Shown here: piece by piece, positions 31,129 through 41,473 of the stretch
Position numbering within the stretch: the stretch's first letter is position 1
How the letters are laid out: each line of letters begins with the position of its first letter
Assembly: GCA_963753815.1 (NCBI GenBank)
Contig: CAVWDU010000006.1
Coordinates: 1 to 64,000, forward strand
Length of the DNA: 64,000 nt
Direction: 5' to 3'
Source: CAVWDU01 sp963753815
GTDB taxonomy: Bacteria > Pseudomonadota > Gammaproteobacteria > Pseudomonadales > Halieaceae
The notes under the pieces: model-generated
The model's input: the letters and a program-made list of their open reading frames with translations, nothing else
Told to the model about the DNA's origin: nothing
Database searches by the model: none
Translations under genes and position numbers: made by a program

Positions 31129-32154
31129 ATGAAGAAATGCAGGCTGGTTAGGGCGGTCGCCGGGATGGGTGCCGGTCTTGCGGTGAGTGTCGCATCTTTT
31201 GTGGTGCAGGCGGAGATACCGATCACGCTGAACGCCGGTGCGGGGTACTGGTTTTTCGACAATGATCGCGAGCTGGAGGATACCGCCACTCCCTGGATCA
31301 GCCTCGAATATGCTTTTACCGACCGCTGGGCCGCAGAAGTCCTCTACGCCCAGGACGAGTCTGAGTACAACAACGGCATCGACACCGACGTTGCCACCTG
31401 GCAGATCGACATGCTGTATTACGGCGGCAGCTATATCGGCAACACGCCGCGGATCAGGCCTTATCTCGCCTTTGGCGTTGGCGAAATAGACATCGAGGCG
31501 CGAGATTTCGACACCGTCGAAACGACCCTCAATGCCGGTGTCGGTATGCGCTGGATGATGACGCCGAGGTTCGGCGCGCGTATCGAGGCGAAGATGCTGC
31601 ACAGTCTGGACGAAAACCACAATGACTGGCTGATGCTGGCAGGGCTGAACTATTACTTTGGCAAGGTCGATCAGCCCGTGGTGGCAGCCGCCCCGGTCGA
31701 TTCAGATGGTGACGGTGTCTATGACGACCAGGACCAGTGCCCGGGCACGGCCGCGGGCACACGGGTCGATGGAGTCGGCTGCCCGCTCCCGGTAGCCCAG
31801 GTCGCTTCAATAAAACTGAAAGTGAATTTCCCGTTCGACTCGACGGTAGTACAGGAACGCTATTTCAATGATATTGCCGAGTTGGCGGCGTTCCTGCGTC
31901 GCTTCGACGACCTGCAGGTAGATGTCGAGGGTCACACGGACAGCGTGGGTGGCGATGCGTACAACCAGCAACTGTCACAACGACGTGCCGAGGCGGTGGT
32001 CGACCTGCTGGTCAACGAGCACGGCATTGCCCGAGAGCGGCTTTCGCCCATCGGCTATGGCGAGACCCGGCCCGTAGCGAGCAACGATACCGCCGATGGT
32101 CGTGCCGAGAACCGCCGGGTGATGGCGACCCTGGAAGTCGAGTTCGAGGAGTAG
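31129..32154 (+). CDS. OmpA-family outer membrane protein
   Basis: The 341-residue protein has a signal peptide (to about VVQA), then an eight-stranded barrel (about 25-185, ending in LMLAGLNYYFGK). A short calcium-type thrombospondin-3 repeat (DSDGDGVYDDQDQCPGT) follows, then a peptidoglycan-binding OmpA domain with VEGHTDSVGGDAYNQQLSQRRA and GYGETRPVASNDTADGRAENRRV. It links outer membrane and cell wall. The ATG at 31129 is eight bases after caggag; it is a single gene between hda and a repeat region. Confidence 0.92.
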   Translation: MKKCRLVRAVAGMGAGLAVSVASFVVQAEIPITLNAGAGYWFFDNDRELEDTATPWISLEYAFTDRWAAEVLYAQDESEYNNGIDTDVATWQIDMLYYGGSYIGNTPRIRPYLAFGVGEIDIEARDFDTVETTLNAGVGMRWMMTPRFGARIEAKMLHSLDENHNDWLMLAGLNYYFGKVDQPVVAAAPVDSDGDGVYDDQDQCPGTAAGTRVDGVGCPLPVAQVASIKLKVNFPFDSTVVQERYFNDIAELAAFLRRFDDLQVDVEGHTDSVGGDAYNQQLSQRRAEAVVDLLVNEHGIARERLSPIGYGETRPVASNDTADGRAENRRVMATLEVEFEE

Positions 32155-32174
32155 TCCGCCACGGATTCAGTGCA

Positions 32175-32216
32175 CCTCGCCGGCCGCACCTCGCCGGCCG
32201 CACCTCGCCGGCCGCA
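32175..32216 (+). repeat. Three tandem 14-bp repeats
   Basis: The unit cctcgccggccgca occurs three times without gaps, starting 20 bases after the OmpA-like stop. The same unit reappears twice at 32381-32408, beyond a palindromic element. Each unit contains the self-complementary gccggc/ggcc core. Confidence 0.9.
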
Positions 32217-32244
32217 ACGAGTCAGGCCCATGTCGATTGGCAAT

Positions 32245-32350
32245 GAGCGCGATTACGCTTTCCGGGGGCGTCTGGCGGCATGGATGCCGCCAGCGAGACT
32301 GTACATGGATGTACGCTTTTTGGCGTCCCCCGGAAAGCGTAATCGCGCTC
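32245..32350. repeat. Palindromic element with nested hairpins
   Basis: The outer arms 32245-32270 and 32324-32350 pair almost perfectly (gagcgcgattacgcttt...). Inside are two smaller hairpins, ctggcggcat/atgccgccag at 32272-32293 and tgtacat/atgtaca-like at about 32299-32315. The inner ggcatggatgcc unit resembles dispersed repeats I recall from marine gammaproteobacteria, but copy number cannot be judged from one window. It may also serve as terminator for the genes on both sides. Confidence 0.8.
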
Positions 32351-32380
32351 GTTGTCTGCTAGAACACATCACGGACCGCA

Positions 32381-32408
32381 CCTCGCCGGCCGCACCTCGC
32401 CGGCCGCA
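32381..32408 (+). repeat. Two further 14-bp repeat units
   Basis: Two copies of cctcgccggccgca lie in the same orientation as the array at 32175-32216, with partial units on both sides. Together the two arrays flank the palindrome. There are no spacers, so this is not CRISPR. Confidence 0.9.
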
Positions 32409-32435
32409 CCTCGTCACAGGGCGTCGCCGGCGCGA

Positions 32436-33210
32436 TCAGGGCTTTAACTCGAAGCTATCGGCGTCAAGGTGGCAGGGAAACTTCTCACGGTAGTCCTGCA
32501 GGGCATCACCATCCAGTGTCACGCCAACGGCGCCCCGGCGTTGCTCCATGTCCAGCAGTAGTTCACCGTCCGCGGCGACGACCAGGCTGTCTCCACTGTA
32601 GTCCAGCCCGTTACCGTCGCGGCCGATGCGGTTGACGCCTATCACGCAGGCCTGATTCTCGATTGCCCGGGCGATGAGCAGCTGGCGCCAGTGGTGGCGG
32701 CGGACGGCCGGCCAGTTGGCGACGTACAGCACGAGGTCGTAGTCTCCGCGATTGCGGCTGAATACCGGGAAGCGCAGGTCATAGCAAACCTGCAGGTTCA
32801 CGCGCCAGTCCCGCCACGGCACCACGACACGCCGGTTGCCAGACCGGTAGCGATTGTGCTCGCCGCCCATACGGAAAAGATGGCGCTTATCGTAGTAATG
32901 AGTTGCTTCAGGGGTTGCGAACAAAAGCCGGTTGTATACGGCGTCGTCTACGCGCACCGCGATGCTGCCCGCCACCGCACACTGTCGCTCACTGGCTATC
33001 TGCCGCAACCAGTTCTCGCTCGGGCCGCCGGGGGGTTCGGCGTTGGCCAGGGCATTCATCGAGAAGCCGGTGGTGAACATTTCCGGCAGATATGATAAGG
33101 TCCGTTGCATCCGGCAAGGTATCCAGCAACTGTTGAATCTGTTGGCGATTCTCAGCCGGTCTTTCCCACAGTAGTTCGCACTGTATGACGCTGATTTTCA
33201 GATCCCGCAT
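32436..33210 (-). pseudogene. Omega-amidase (YafV/Nit2-like nitrilase family), one-base frameshift
   Basis: The first 40 residues (MRDLKISVIQCELLWERPAE...) are in one frame. The rest, from LPEMFTTGF onward, is in another. Removing one T of the minus strand near 33090-33092 gives a continuous 257-residue protein of normal length. The Glu (LPEMF), Lys (YDKRHLF) and Cys (VCYDLRFP) of the nitrilase triad are all present. Family members hydrolyse alpha-ketoglutaramate or ketosuccinamate. The start overlaps the aminotransferase gene by 13 bases, so the two form an operon. It is either a recent lesion or a sequence error. Confidence 0.85.
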
Positions 33211-34341
33211 AATATCTCCGCGGCTTGGCGCAGTACCTCGTCGCTTTTGGCAAAGCAGAACCTGAGGTAATGCTGCGGTGGTGGATCGGCGTAGAAGAGG
33301 GAAACCGGGATCGAGGCAATGCCGTGCTGCTGCGTCCAGTCCTCACACAACCGGTAGTCCGGCGTTGTCGTGATGGCAGTGTAATCCAGCAGCTGAAAAT
33401 ACGTGCCAGCGCTGGGTCTGAGGCGGAACCGCGAACCCTTCAGTGCGCCGCAGAACAGGTCGCGCTTGGCCTGGTAGAAGTTCGCCAGAGCGGCGGGGTA
33501 GTCAGGCTCGGCGTTCAGGAACTCGGCGAGAGCCCGTTGCACGGGCGTCACGGCGACGAAAGTCACGTATTGGTGGATAGTGCGCAGTTCATTGGTCAGC
33601 GCCGGGGGCGCCGACCACGTAGCCCGTTTTCCAGCCGGTGACACAATAGGTTTTGCCGAAGGAAAAGACCGCGAAACTGCGCTCGCGGAGGCCCGGATAC
33701 TCCAGGACGCTGTGGTGGCGCTGTCCGTCGAAGACCAGGTGCTCGTAGACTTCGTCGCTGATGACCAGCAGGTTGTGGCGGTCAGCCAGGGCCTGCAATG
33801 AGAGCAGGTCGTCGTGGTCGAGGACGGCGCCACTGGGGTTGTGTGGCGAGTTGATGATCAGCAGCCGGGTGCGGGGCCCGATAGCGGAGGCGACCCGCTC
33901 CCAGTCGACGGCGAAATCGCCGGCCGTCAGTGGTACCCGGCGCGCCGTGCCGCCTGCGAGTTCGATGGCGGGTAGGTAACTGTCATAGGCGGGGTCCAGC
34001 AGGATGACCTCATCGCCTGTTCGAACGCAGGCGGTGATCGCGCAGAACAAGCCCTCGGTTGCGCCGGGTACCACCGTGATCTCGTGCTGCGGATCGACAT
34101 CGACGCCCCGGTAGCGCTTGATCTGGCCGGCGATAGCCTCGCGCAAACCGGGGTCACCGGCCATTGGCGCGTACTGGTTGTGTCCCTGCATGACCGCCCG
34201 GGTCATGGCCTCCCGCAACGCCAGCGGTGCATCGAAATCGGGATAGCCCTGTGACAGGTTGAGGGCGCGATGATGGCTGGCCAGTGCCGACATGCGGGTA
34301 AAAATCGTCGTGCCGCTGTTCGGGAGTTTGCTGACAAGCAT
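33198..34341 (-). pseudogene. PLP-dependent class I aminotransferase (methionine/glutamine type), one-base frameshift
   Basis: Residues 1-250 (NLSQGYPDFDAP, NQYAPMAGDPGLREAI, NSPHNPSGAVL, and FSFGKTYCVTGWKTGY with the PLP lysine) are in one frame. The C-terminal third (ALTNELRTIHQYVTF to FCFAKSDEVL) is in another. Five G at 33604-33608 in place of four explains the break. The repaired protein has 380 residues, like YbdL/MtnE-type enzymes that transaminate ketomethiobutyrate with glutamine. This fits the adjoining omega-amidase, which removes the ketoglutaramate formed. Confidence 0.88.
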
Positions 34342-34374
34342 GGTCGCTGACCTTCACCAGGCCGGGCCGGGTGC

Positions 34375-34852
34375 TTAAAGCTGTGTTTCAAGTGGCAGCT
34401 CCGTGGTGTTCTTGATCTCTGTCACCGCCATGTGCGAGTGAATCTCACGAATAGCAGGGCTGGTGGTGAGGGCGGTGCGGGCAAATGTCCTCGTAGTGGC
34501 GGATATCCCGGGTGACGATTTTGAGCATATAGTCCCAGATTCCGGTCATGGTATAGCACTCCACGACCTCTGGATACCGGGCGATCTCGCTCTCGAATTC
34601 CTCCAGGTTGAGTCGACCCGCGGCCGTCAGGTTGATGGTGGCGAAGACCACGATATCGATGCCCAGGGCCACCCGGTCCAGCAGTGCTACCCGCTTACTG
34701 ATGACGCCCGAAAGCTCCATACGATTGATCCGGCGCCAGCACGGCGATTGGGAGACATTGATGCGTTCGGCGATGGCGGCAGTGCTGGTCGTGGCATCGA
34801 CCTGCAGCAGTTTAAGGATTTCTACATCCTGTTTTGCCAGTTTATCGGTCAT
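34375..34852 (-). pseudogene. Lrp/AsnC family transcriptional regulator, one-base frameshift
   Basis: The N-terminal helix-turn-helix (LLQVDATTSTAAIAERINVS, QSPCWRRINRME) and the RAM ligand domain are readable up to HYEDI. The frame as given then ends early (135 residues). Dropping one base from the aaa run at 34483-34485 restores ARTALTTSPAIREIHSHMA and a stop at 34375, giving 158 residues, the usual Lrp length. It lies upstream of the aminotransferase-amidase pair on the same strand and probably controls it. Confidence 0.85.
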
Positions 34853-35149
34853 TTTATGTTCCTCAAGCCCAGAAACCGGAATAATATGTCTTATTTAGCC
34901 CGATATGACGAGTAAATGAAATAACAATTTCTGCGTGTTTGGGCGACACTAATGGGCAGGGTTGCCGGTGGCCACCCGTGTCAGGTCAGGCCCGTGCATA
35001 GCTGCTGAACCCGCGCGCCGATACACTGGTCGCGTAACAGCTGCGCGCCGAACTGTGCGGCGAAAAGGTTCCGATACGTGGGCTCTATGGGTGGCAGCAT
35101 CGCCGGGCGACCCCGGTTGGGATTGGACTGAGAGGACAGGATCCAGGAT

Positions 35150-38100
35150 ATGGGTACAGACGACAGAGCTGCGATCAAGCGCATTTCATTGGACGACAAG
35201 TACGCACTGGACAAGACGAGAGCCTACATGACGGGCATCGAAGCTCTGGTGCGGCTGCCGATGCTCCAGCACCAGCGCGATCAGCAGCGGGGTCTGAATA
35301 CAGCCGCGTTCATTTCCGGATACCGCGGGTCTCCGTTAGGGGGGTCGATCAGGCCATGTGGCGGGCCAAGCCCTGGCTCGACAGGCACAACGTCCATTTC
35401 CAACCGGGCATCAACGAAGATCTCGCGGCGACCGCGGTATGGGGCAGTCAACAAACCAACCTGTTCGGGAAGGCCAAATACGACGGCGTGTTTGCCATGT
35501 GGTACGGCAAGGGGCCTGGCGTGGACCGCAGCATGGACGTCATCAAGCACGCCAACGCGTTTGGAACATCGCGCTATGGCGGCGTACTGGCGGTCGCGGG
35601 CGACGACCATGCCTGTAAATCCTCTACCCTGCCGCACCAGTCAGAGCATATGTTTATCGGCGCCTCGGTGCCGGTCCTGAGTCCGGCCAATGTGCAGGAG
35701 GTCCTGGATCTCGGTGTGTATGGCTGGGAACTGTCGCGGTACAGCGGGTGCTGGGTGGCACTCAAGGCGATTACCGAAAACATGGACTCGGCGATCTCGG
35801 CCGATATCGACCCGGATCGATTCGATATCGTTATCCCGGAGGAGTTTGAACTGCCGCCCGGCGGCGTGCATGCGCGCTGGCCGGATAAACCGCTGGAGCA
35901 GGAGTTGCGGCTCAACAAGTACAAGATATACGCCGCTCGCGAGTTCGCCCGGGTCAACGGGCTCAATCGTTTGGTTATCGACAGTCCGCAAGCCCGTTTC
36001 GGCATCATTACCACGGGCAAGGCCTACCTAGACGTGATGCAGGCCCTGGAGGATATGGGTATTGATGACGCGGTGGCCGCTGAGGTGGGGCTGCGCGTTT
36101 ATAAAGTGGGCATGAGCTGGCCGCTGGAGCCGCGTATGACCCACGAGTTCGCCGAGGGTCTGGAGGAAATTCTCGTGGTGGAGGAAAAACGCTCCATCAT
36201 CGAGGACCAGCTGACGGGCCAGCTCTACAACTACCCGGTGGCGGCGCGGCCGCGGGTCGTGGGCGAGTTCGACGAGGAGGGCAGGGATCTCCTGCCCAAT
36301 CTTTCCGAGTTGACGCCCGCCATGATTGCGACCGCGATTGGAAGCCGCATTCGCCGGTACTACCAGTCGGAGACGATGGAGCGGCGGCTGCAATGGATCG
36401 AGGAGAAGGAGCGCTCGCTGGCCTCCCCGGGCGCGGGGATCGAACGGGTCCCGCACTTCTGCTCGGGCTGTCCGCACAATACCTCTACGCGCGTCCCCGA
36501 GGGCAGTCAGGCGCTGGGTGGCATCGGCTGTCACTACATGGCGACCTGGATGCCGGACCGCGAGACCAACACCTTCACCCAGATGGGCGGGGAGGGCGCC
36601 ACCTGGATTGGCCAGGCCCCCTTTACCGAGACACGCCACGTGTTCCAGAACCTGGGCGACGGGACCTACTTCCATTCCGGTTTGCTCGCGATTCGGGCCG
36701 CCGTTTCCTCTGGCGTCAACATCACCTACAAGATTCTGTACAACGACGCAGTCGCCATGACCGGGGGGCAGCCCATTGACGGCAGTCTCAGCGTTGAAGA
36801 CCTGGTATACCAGTTGCGCGGCGAGGGCGTGCGGCGCATAGCGCTGGTCAGCGACTACCCCGATAAGTGGCGCGGACGGTTCGGCTCCATTCCCGGTTAC
36901 AGCCTGCATCATCGCGATGAAATGGATGCGCTGCAAAAGGAGTTGCGGGAGTTCACCGGCACGTCGGTGATTATCTACCAGCAAACCTGTGCCGCCGAAA
37001 AACGTCGTCGCCGCAAGAAGGGACTGCTGGAAGACCCAGCCAAGCGCCTGTTTATCAACGACGCCGTCTGCGAGGGTTGTGGCGATTGCAGTCTCAAGTC
37101 GAATTGCCTGTCGATCGTCCCCCTGGAAACCGGGTTGGGGCGCAAGCGACAGGTGGACCAGAGTGCCTGCAACAAGGATTACAGCTGTGCGAACGGCTTC
37201 TGTCCCAGTTTCGTGACTGTCCTGGGTGGACGCCTGAAGAAGCCGACAGCTGGCGTTGTCGCTGAGGATGAGTTGTTCGACGAACTGCCGGAGCCGACCC
37301 TGCCGGATCTCAAACACCCCTGGAATACGGTGGTTACCGGCGTCGGTGGGACGGGCGTGCTGACGATCTCGGCGCTGGTGTCAATGGCTGCGCATATCGA
37401 AGGCAAGGGTTGCGCCACCCTGAACCAGACGGGACTGGCGCAAAAGTTCGGGGCGGTGGTCAGCCATGTGCGAGTCGGCGCCAGCCAGGAGGATATCAAG
37501 GCAGTACGCATTTCCGCCGGCGAGGCGGACCTGCTGATCGGTTGTGATCTCGTTGTCACCACGACCTACGAGGCGATGGGGAAGGTATCTGCGGGAAGGA
37601 CCCATGCGGTGGTGAACGAGGCTGAAGTGCCGACCGCTGCGTTCATCCTCGACCCCGACGCGAAGTTCCCCACGAGCGCGATGAAGCAAAGGATCAGTGC
37701 TGAGACGGGGGGCGATCAGACCCATTTTGTGGATGCCACCCGGATTGCCACCCAGCTGCTGGGTGACTCCATTGCCAGTAACCTTTTCCTGCTGGGTTTT
37801 GCCTGGCAGCAGGGGTTGGTGCCGGTTTCCGCCGCCGCCCTGGAGCAGGCGATCGAGCTCAACGCCGTGGCGGTCGAGTTCAACAAGCAGGCATTCCTGT
37901 GGGGCAGGCGTTGTGCCCATCAGCCGGACAAGGTCTTGTCGCTGGTCTCCGAACCACCCCGGAGGCAAGCGCTGGAGCTCGACGAGTTGATTGCAGACCG
38001 CGTGAGCCGCCTGACTGACTACCAGGACGCCGGTTACGCCGCACGCTACCGCGAGCGAGTCGAGCGGGTGCGCGCCGCCGACCCAAGGCCCGATGCGCCG

Positions 38101-38640
38101 CGCTCGCTCACCCGGGCTTTTGCGCGCAGTCTTTACAAACTCATGGCCTACAAGGATGAGTACGAAGTCGCGCGGCTGTACTCGGACAAGGCGTTCCAGC
38201 GCAAGATCGAGGACCGCTTCGAAGGTGATTACGAGCTGCGCTTCAATCTCGCCCCGCCGCTATTGAGCAAGCGTGACCCGCAGACCGGGCACCTGTTGAA
38301 ACGGGAGTTCGGCTCCTGGATGCTGGGCGCGTTCGGCCTGCTGGCGCGGTTCAAATTTCTCCGTGGCGGCCGCTTCGATGTCTTCGGATACACGGCTGAA
38401 CGGCGGCAGGAGCGCGCAGACATTGTCGCCTACCAGAGGCTGATGGGTGAGGTGTTGGGGCAACTCACAGACGATAACTACGCAGTGGCGCTCGAGCTCG
38501 CGGAGCTGCCATCGCAGTTGCGTGGGTTCGGCCACGTGAAAGATCGCAACCGGGAGAACCTCGCGGTCCGCCAGCAGGAGCTGCAGCGGCAGTTGCGCGG
38601 GGAGGATGTCAGCCCGGTGAAGGTGGTGGCCGCGGCCTGA
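35150..38640 (+). pseudogene. Fused indolepyruvate:ferredoxin oxidoreductase (IorA-IorB type), one-base frameshift
   Basis: The enzyme decarboxylates aryl 2-oxo acids to acyl-CoA, reducing ferredoxin. Residues 1-64 end at ISGYRGSPLGG in one frame; the other 1,094 continue from the next frame (DQAMWRAKPWLDRHNVHF). A G run at 35339-35344 one base too short explains it, and the repaired length is 1,163 residues. Visible are the thiamine-pyrophosphate region (HFCSGCPHNTSTR, GGIGCHYMATWM), Cys-rich CEGCGDCSLKSNC with CNKDYSCANGFC, and the gamma-domain (TGVGGTGVLTISAL). The start follows caggatccagg. Confidence 0.88.
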
Positions 38641-38826
38641 GCCCGGACACGGGTCGATTGAGACAAAGATAATTGTTTTCTGCAGTAAAGCGGTGGCCGT
38701 TCGTGGTCTGTCGGTGGCAGAATGTCGCAAGCGGTTCTGCAACCGGGCGGGGAGTGGTCTGCCGGCGACACCGAGCGTGTTAAGGGTGCCGGGGCCCGCT
38801 GTGAAATAGCGACAACGGAAGACACT

Positions 38827-39897
38827 ATGGCGAACAAGATAGCCTTCAGCGAGACTGAAACGAGAGGCACCCTTCCCAGGGAGCTGGGGTTTGGCAACGC
38901 GTTTTCGGACCATATGTTCAGCCAGAGCTACGACGCTGATCGCGGCTGGCACGACGCGTTGATCGGCCCGTTCCAGCACCTGACCCTGCATCCCGCAGCC
39001 GCCGTGTTGCATTATGCACAGGAAATATTTGAAGGGTTGAAGGCCTATCGTCGGCCTGACGGCGGTGTCAATCTGTTTCGGCCACAGGAGAACATCCGAC
39101 GTTTCAATGCGTCGGCCACGCGGATGGTCATGCCCACAGTGGACCCGGACCTGCACCTCGAGGCTATCAGGCGGCTGGTTCATACCGACAGGGCCTGGGT
39201 GCCCGAGCAGCCCGGTTCTGCCTACTACATCAGGCCCGCGATGATTGCCACCACGCCGAAGCTGGGTTTGGGGGCGGCCTCCTCCTATTTACACTTCGTG
39301 ATCGGCGGCCCCGTGGGCCCCTATTTCAAGGAGGGGTTCAACCCGGTTTCGGTGTACATCTCCGATGTTTATCGCCGTGCCGTCAAGGGGGGCGTCGGTG
39401 AGGCCAAGACGGGGGGTAACTACGCGGCCAGTCTGTACCTGGGTGAGGAAGTCGCCAGTCGTGGGTTTACACAGGTCCTGTGGCTGGATGCCATCGAGGG
39501 GCGGTACATCGAAGAGGTCGGCGCGATGAATATCTGTTTTGTGCGCCGCGATGGCAGCCTGGTCACGCCGGCGCTGACCGGCAGCATCCTGGCGGGTATT
39601 ACCCGCGACTCCCTGCTGCAGCTGGCCCCTGCGCTGGGTCACCCCATTTCCGAAGAGCGCCTGGATATCGAACAAGTGCTGGCCGATATCGACGCCGGGG
39701 CTATCACCGAGGTGTTTGGCTGCGGTACGGCAGCTGTGATTTCGCCGGTCGGTCGCCTGAATTTCAAAGGGCGCGACTACGTCGTGAACGACAACAAGGC
39801 CGGACCGGTTGCTCAGCGCCTCTACCGGGAGCTGACCGCAATCCAGTATGGCCAGGTCGAAGATACCTTCGGCTGGACAATACCGGTGGAAGAGTAG
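38827..39897 (+). CDS. ilvE: Branched-chain amino acid aminotransferase
   Basis: The 356-residue fold-type IV PLP enzyme has the catalytic Lys in GEAKTGGNYAASL. YAQEIFEGLKAYRR and LDAIEGRYIEEVGAMNICFV are characteristic of the longer, BCAT-II-like form. FGCGTAAVISPVG binds the phosphate. It interconverts Leu, Ile and Val with their oxo acids. It is a single gene; it begins at ATG 38827 after a weak ggaag site, although the open frame extends upstream. Confidence 0.92.
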   Translation: MANKIAFSETETRGTLPRELGFGNAFSDHMFSQSYDADRGWHDALIGPFQHLTLHPAAAVLHYAQEIFEGLKAYRRPDGGVNLFRPQENIRRFNASATRMVMPTVDPDLHLEAIRRLVHTDRAWVPEQPGSAYYIRPAMIATTPKLGLGAASSYLHFVIGGPVGPYFKEGFNPVSVYISDVYRRAVKGGVGEAKTGGNYAASLYLGEEVASRGFTQVLWLDAIEGRYIEEVGAMNICFVRRDGSLVTPALTGSILAGITRDSLLQLAPALGHPISEERLDIEQVLADIDAGAITEVFGCGTAAVISPVGRLNFKGRDYVVNDNKAGPVAQRLYRELTAIQYGQVEDTFGWTIPVEE

Positions 39898-39994
39898 GGA
39901 GGTCGGTTGTCGAGGGCGCGGGCGATCTCGCCGCGTCTCAGTGCTTGCTACCTGACTCCGACCAGTCTCGAGCGGCGGCGACCGCGACCCGTTC

Positions 39995-40768
39995 TCAATA
40001 CACTTGACCCGTAGGTGTCGCCACCTCGCCGGGCTGCAGGTTCAGGTAGCGCCGCAGGTAGTGCACACACAGGTAGAACGGGCCCGTATCCAGCAGCGCC
40101 ACGGTGGCCTTGAACAGGTAGTTGCTGCCGATCAGCACCAGCAGCGCCTTTAGAGCGATCTCTTCGCGCAGGTAGGCCGCGCCGAAGGTCACCGTGACCA
40201 CCATCACCGAGTCGACCATCTGGCTCATCAGGGTACTGAAGTTATTGCGCACCCACAGATACTTGCCGCGGGTCACGCGCTTCCAGAAGTGAAATAACTG
40301 TACATCGCAGTACTGGGCAGCGATATACGCCAGCATCGAAGCGAATACGGCCCCGGAGGTCGTTGCGTAGATAAGCTGGTACAGCCCGACACTGTCTTCC
40401 ACCAGTTCGCCATTTGGCAGCGCCACCGGCGCGGACAGCTGGATTATCTGCCAGGGTGGCATACTGCCGTCGGGGACCGAGGGCAGGCTGCTGCCCAGAA
40501 ACAAAATGAACAGGATGAAGAAGTTGAGACCCAGGCCGACCGACACCAGGAAATTGGCGCGGGCCTTGCCGTACAACTCACACACCAGGTCTGTGCACAG
40601 GAAGGTCAGCGGGTAGGGCAGTACGCCCACCGCCAGTGCCATCGGGCCGAGTTGCACGAAGCGGGTGATGCCGATCACGTTGAGCAGCGTCATGGCGCAC
40701 AGAAAGGTGCCGGCGAGGACGAGAAATACCCGTTCGCGCCGCTCTTGCAGCTCCCCGGACACCGGCAT
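39995..40768 (-). CDS. Queuosine precursor transporter family protein (YhhQ-like)
   Basis: The 257-residue membrane protein has about six helices and the COG1738/YhhQ signature PYPLTFLCTDLVCELYGKARAN. NNFSTLMSQMVDSVMVV lies in the second half. E. coli YhhQ imports preQ0/preQ1. The insert of about 45 residues after helix 3 (LGSSLPSVPDGSMPPWQ...) is longer than usual. It is four bases downstream of the short-chain dehydrogenase gene and probably co-transcribed with it. Confidence 0.85.
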   Translation of the reverse strand: MPVSGELQERRERVFLVLAGTFLCAMTLLNVIGITRFVQLGPMALAVGVLPYPLTFLCTDLVCELYGKARANFLVSVGLGLNFFILFILFLGSSLPSVPDGSMPPWQIIQLSAPVALPNGELVEDSVGLYQLIYATTSGAVFASMLAYIAAQYCDVQLFHFWKRVTRGKYLWVRNNFSTLMSQMVDSVMVVTVTFGAAYLREEIALKALLVLIGSNYLFKATVALLDTGPFYLCVHYLRRYLNLQPGEVATPTGQVY

Positions 40769-40771
40769 GAA

Positions 40772-41473
40772 TCAGCTCTCCTGCTGGCCGAGATTGGCGT
40801 GCAGCACGGCGCCGTTGATCACCGGGTTGGCATGAGCCCAGTGCAGCAGCTCGGCGATCTCCTCGGGAGCGACCAGGCGCCCGTAGCTGTTCATGGCCGC
40901 CAGCGTATCCAGTACCGTCTGGTCGTTGTCCAGGTGAGTGCGTAGCATTTCCGTGTCGGTGAACCCTGGGCATATCAGTGCGGTGTGTACGCCCTTGCCC
41001 ATCAGATCCTGGCAGGTAGCCCGCATCATCCCCAACTGGGCGTGCTTGCTGACGACGTAGCTGAACGTGCCGGCCACAGCTTTTTCCGACAGTGTCGAGC
41101 CCACGTACAGGGCGCTGGACCCGCGCGGAAGCAGCGGCAGCAGCTGCTGGTTGATGCTGTTGATGGCAATCACGTTGGTTTCCAGCACCTCCCGCAGCGA
41201 GTCACTGCTGCAGCTCATGGCGCTGTCCTTGCGCATCTGGCAGGCGTTGTGAATAAGCGCGACAGTGTCACTTTCGGTGACCTGCGGGGTCAGCGTGCTG
41301 CAGGCCGCAGCCACGGCGTCCGCCGATGCGAGGTCGCAGTGCAGATTGGTCACCGCGCCCAGCCCGCAGGGCCTTCGCGAGAGGTTGTACACGCGGTAAC
41401 CGTCATCGAGAAAGCGCTGGGCGGTGGCGGCGCCTATCCCCACACTGGCGCCGGTAATGATAGCGGTCTTCAT
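40772..41473 (-). CDS. Short-chain dehydrogenase/reductase
   Basis: The 233-residue Rossmann enzyme has GASVGIG near the N-terminus, IHNACQM in place of the common NNAG, the catalytic Ser before YVVSKHA (Tyr-x-x-x-Lys), and CPGFTDTEM. The overall shape resembles sepiapterin/benzil-type reductases, but the substrate is not proven. It is divergent from a pterin-synthase-like gene 274 bases away, which makes a pterin substrate reasonable. Confidence 0.8.
   Translation of the reverse strand: MKTAIITGASVGIGAATAQRFLDDGYRVYNLSRRPCGLGAVTNLHCDLASADAVAAACSTLTPQVTESDTVALIHNACQMRKDSAMSCSSDSLREVLETNVIAINSINQQLLPLLPRGSSALYVGSTLSEKAVAGTFSYVVSKHAQLGMMRATCQDLMGKGVHTALICPGFTDTEMLRTHLDNDQTVLDTLAAMNSYGRLVAPEEIAELLHWAHANPVINGAVLHANLGQQES

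Noticed and set aside
32175..32408. Short repeats considered as a CRISPR array
   Set aside because: The 14-bp units are tandem without spacers and no cas genes are near.
33087..35344. Programmed ribosomal frameshifting as the cause of the four broken genes
   Set aside because: The sites share no slippery heptamer, stimulator or direction (three +1 and one -1), and these families are not known to use recoding.
36028..37317. 429-residue frame antisense to the indolepyruvate oxidoreductase
   Set aside because: The sense frame has clear family motifs; the antisense frame is low complexity and has none.
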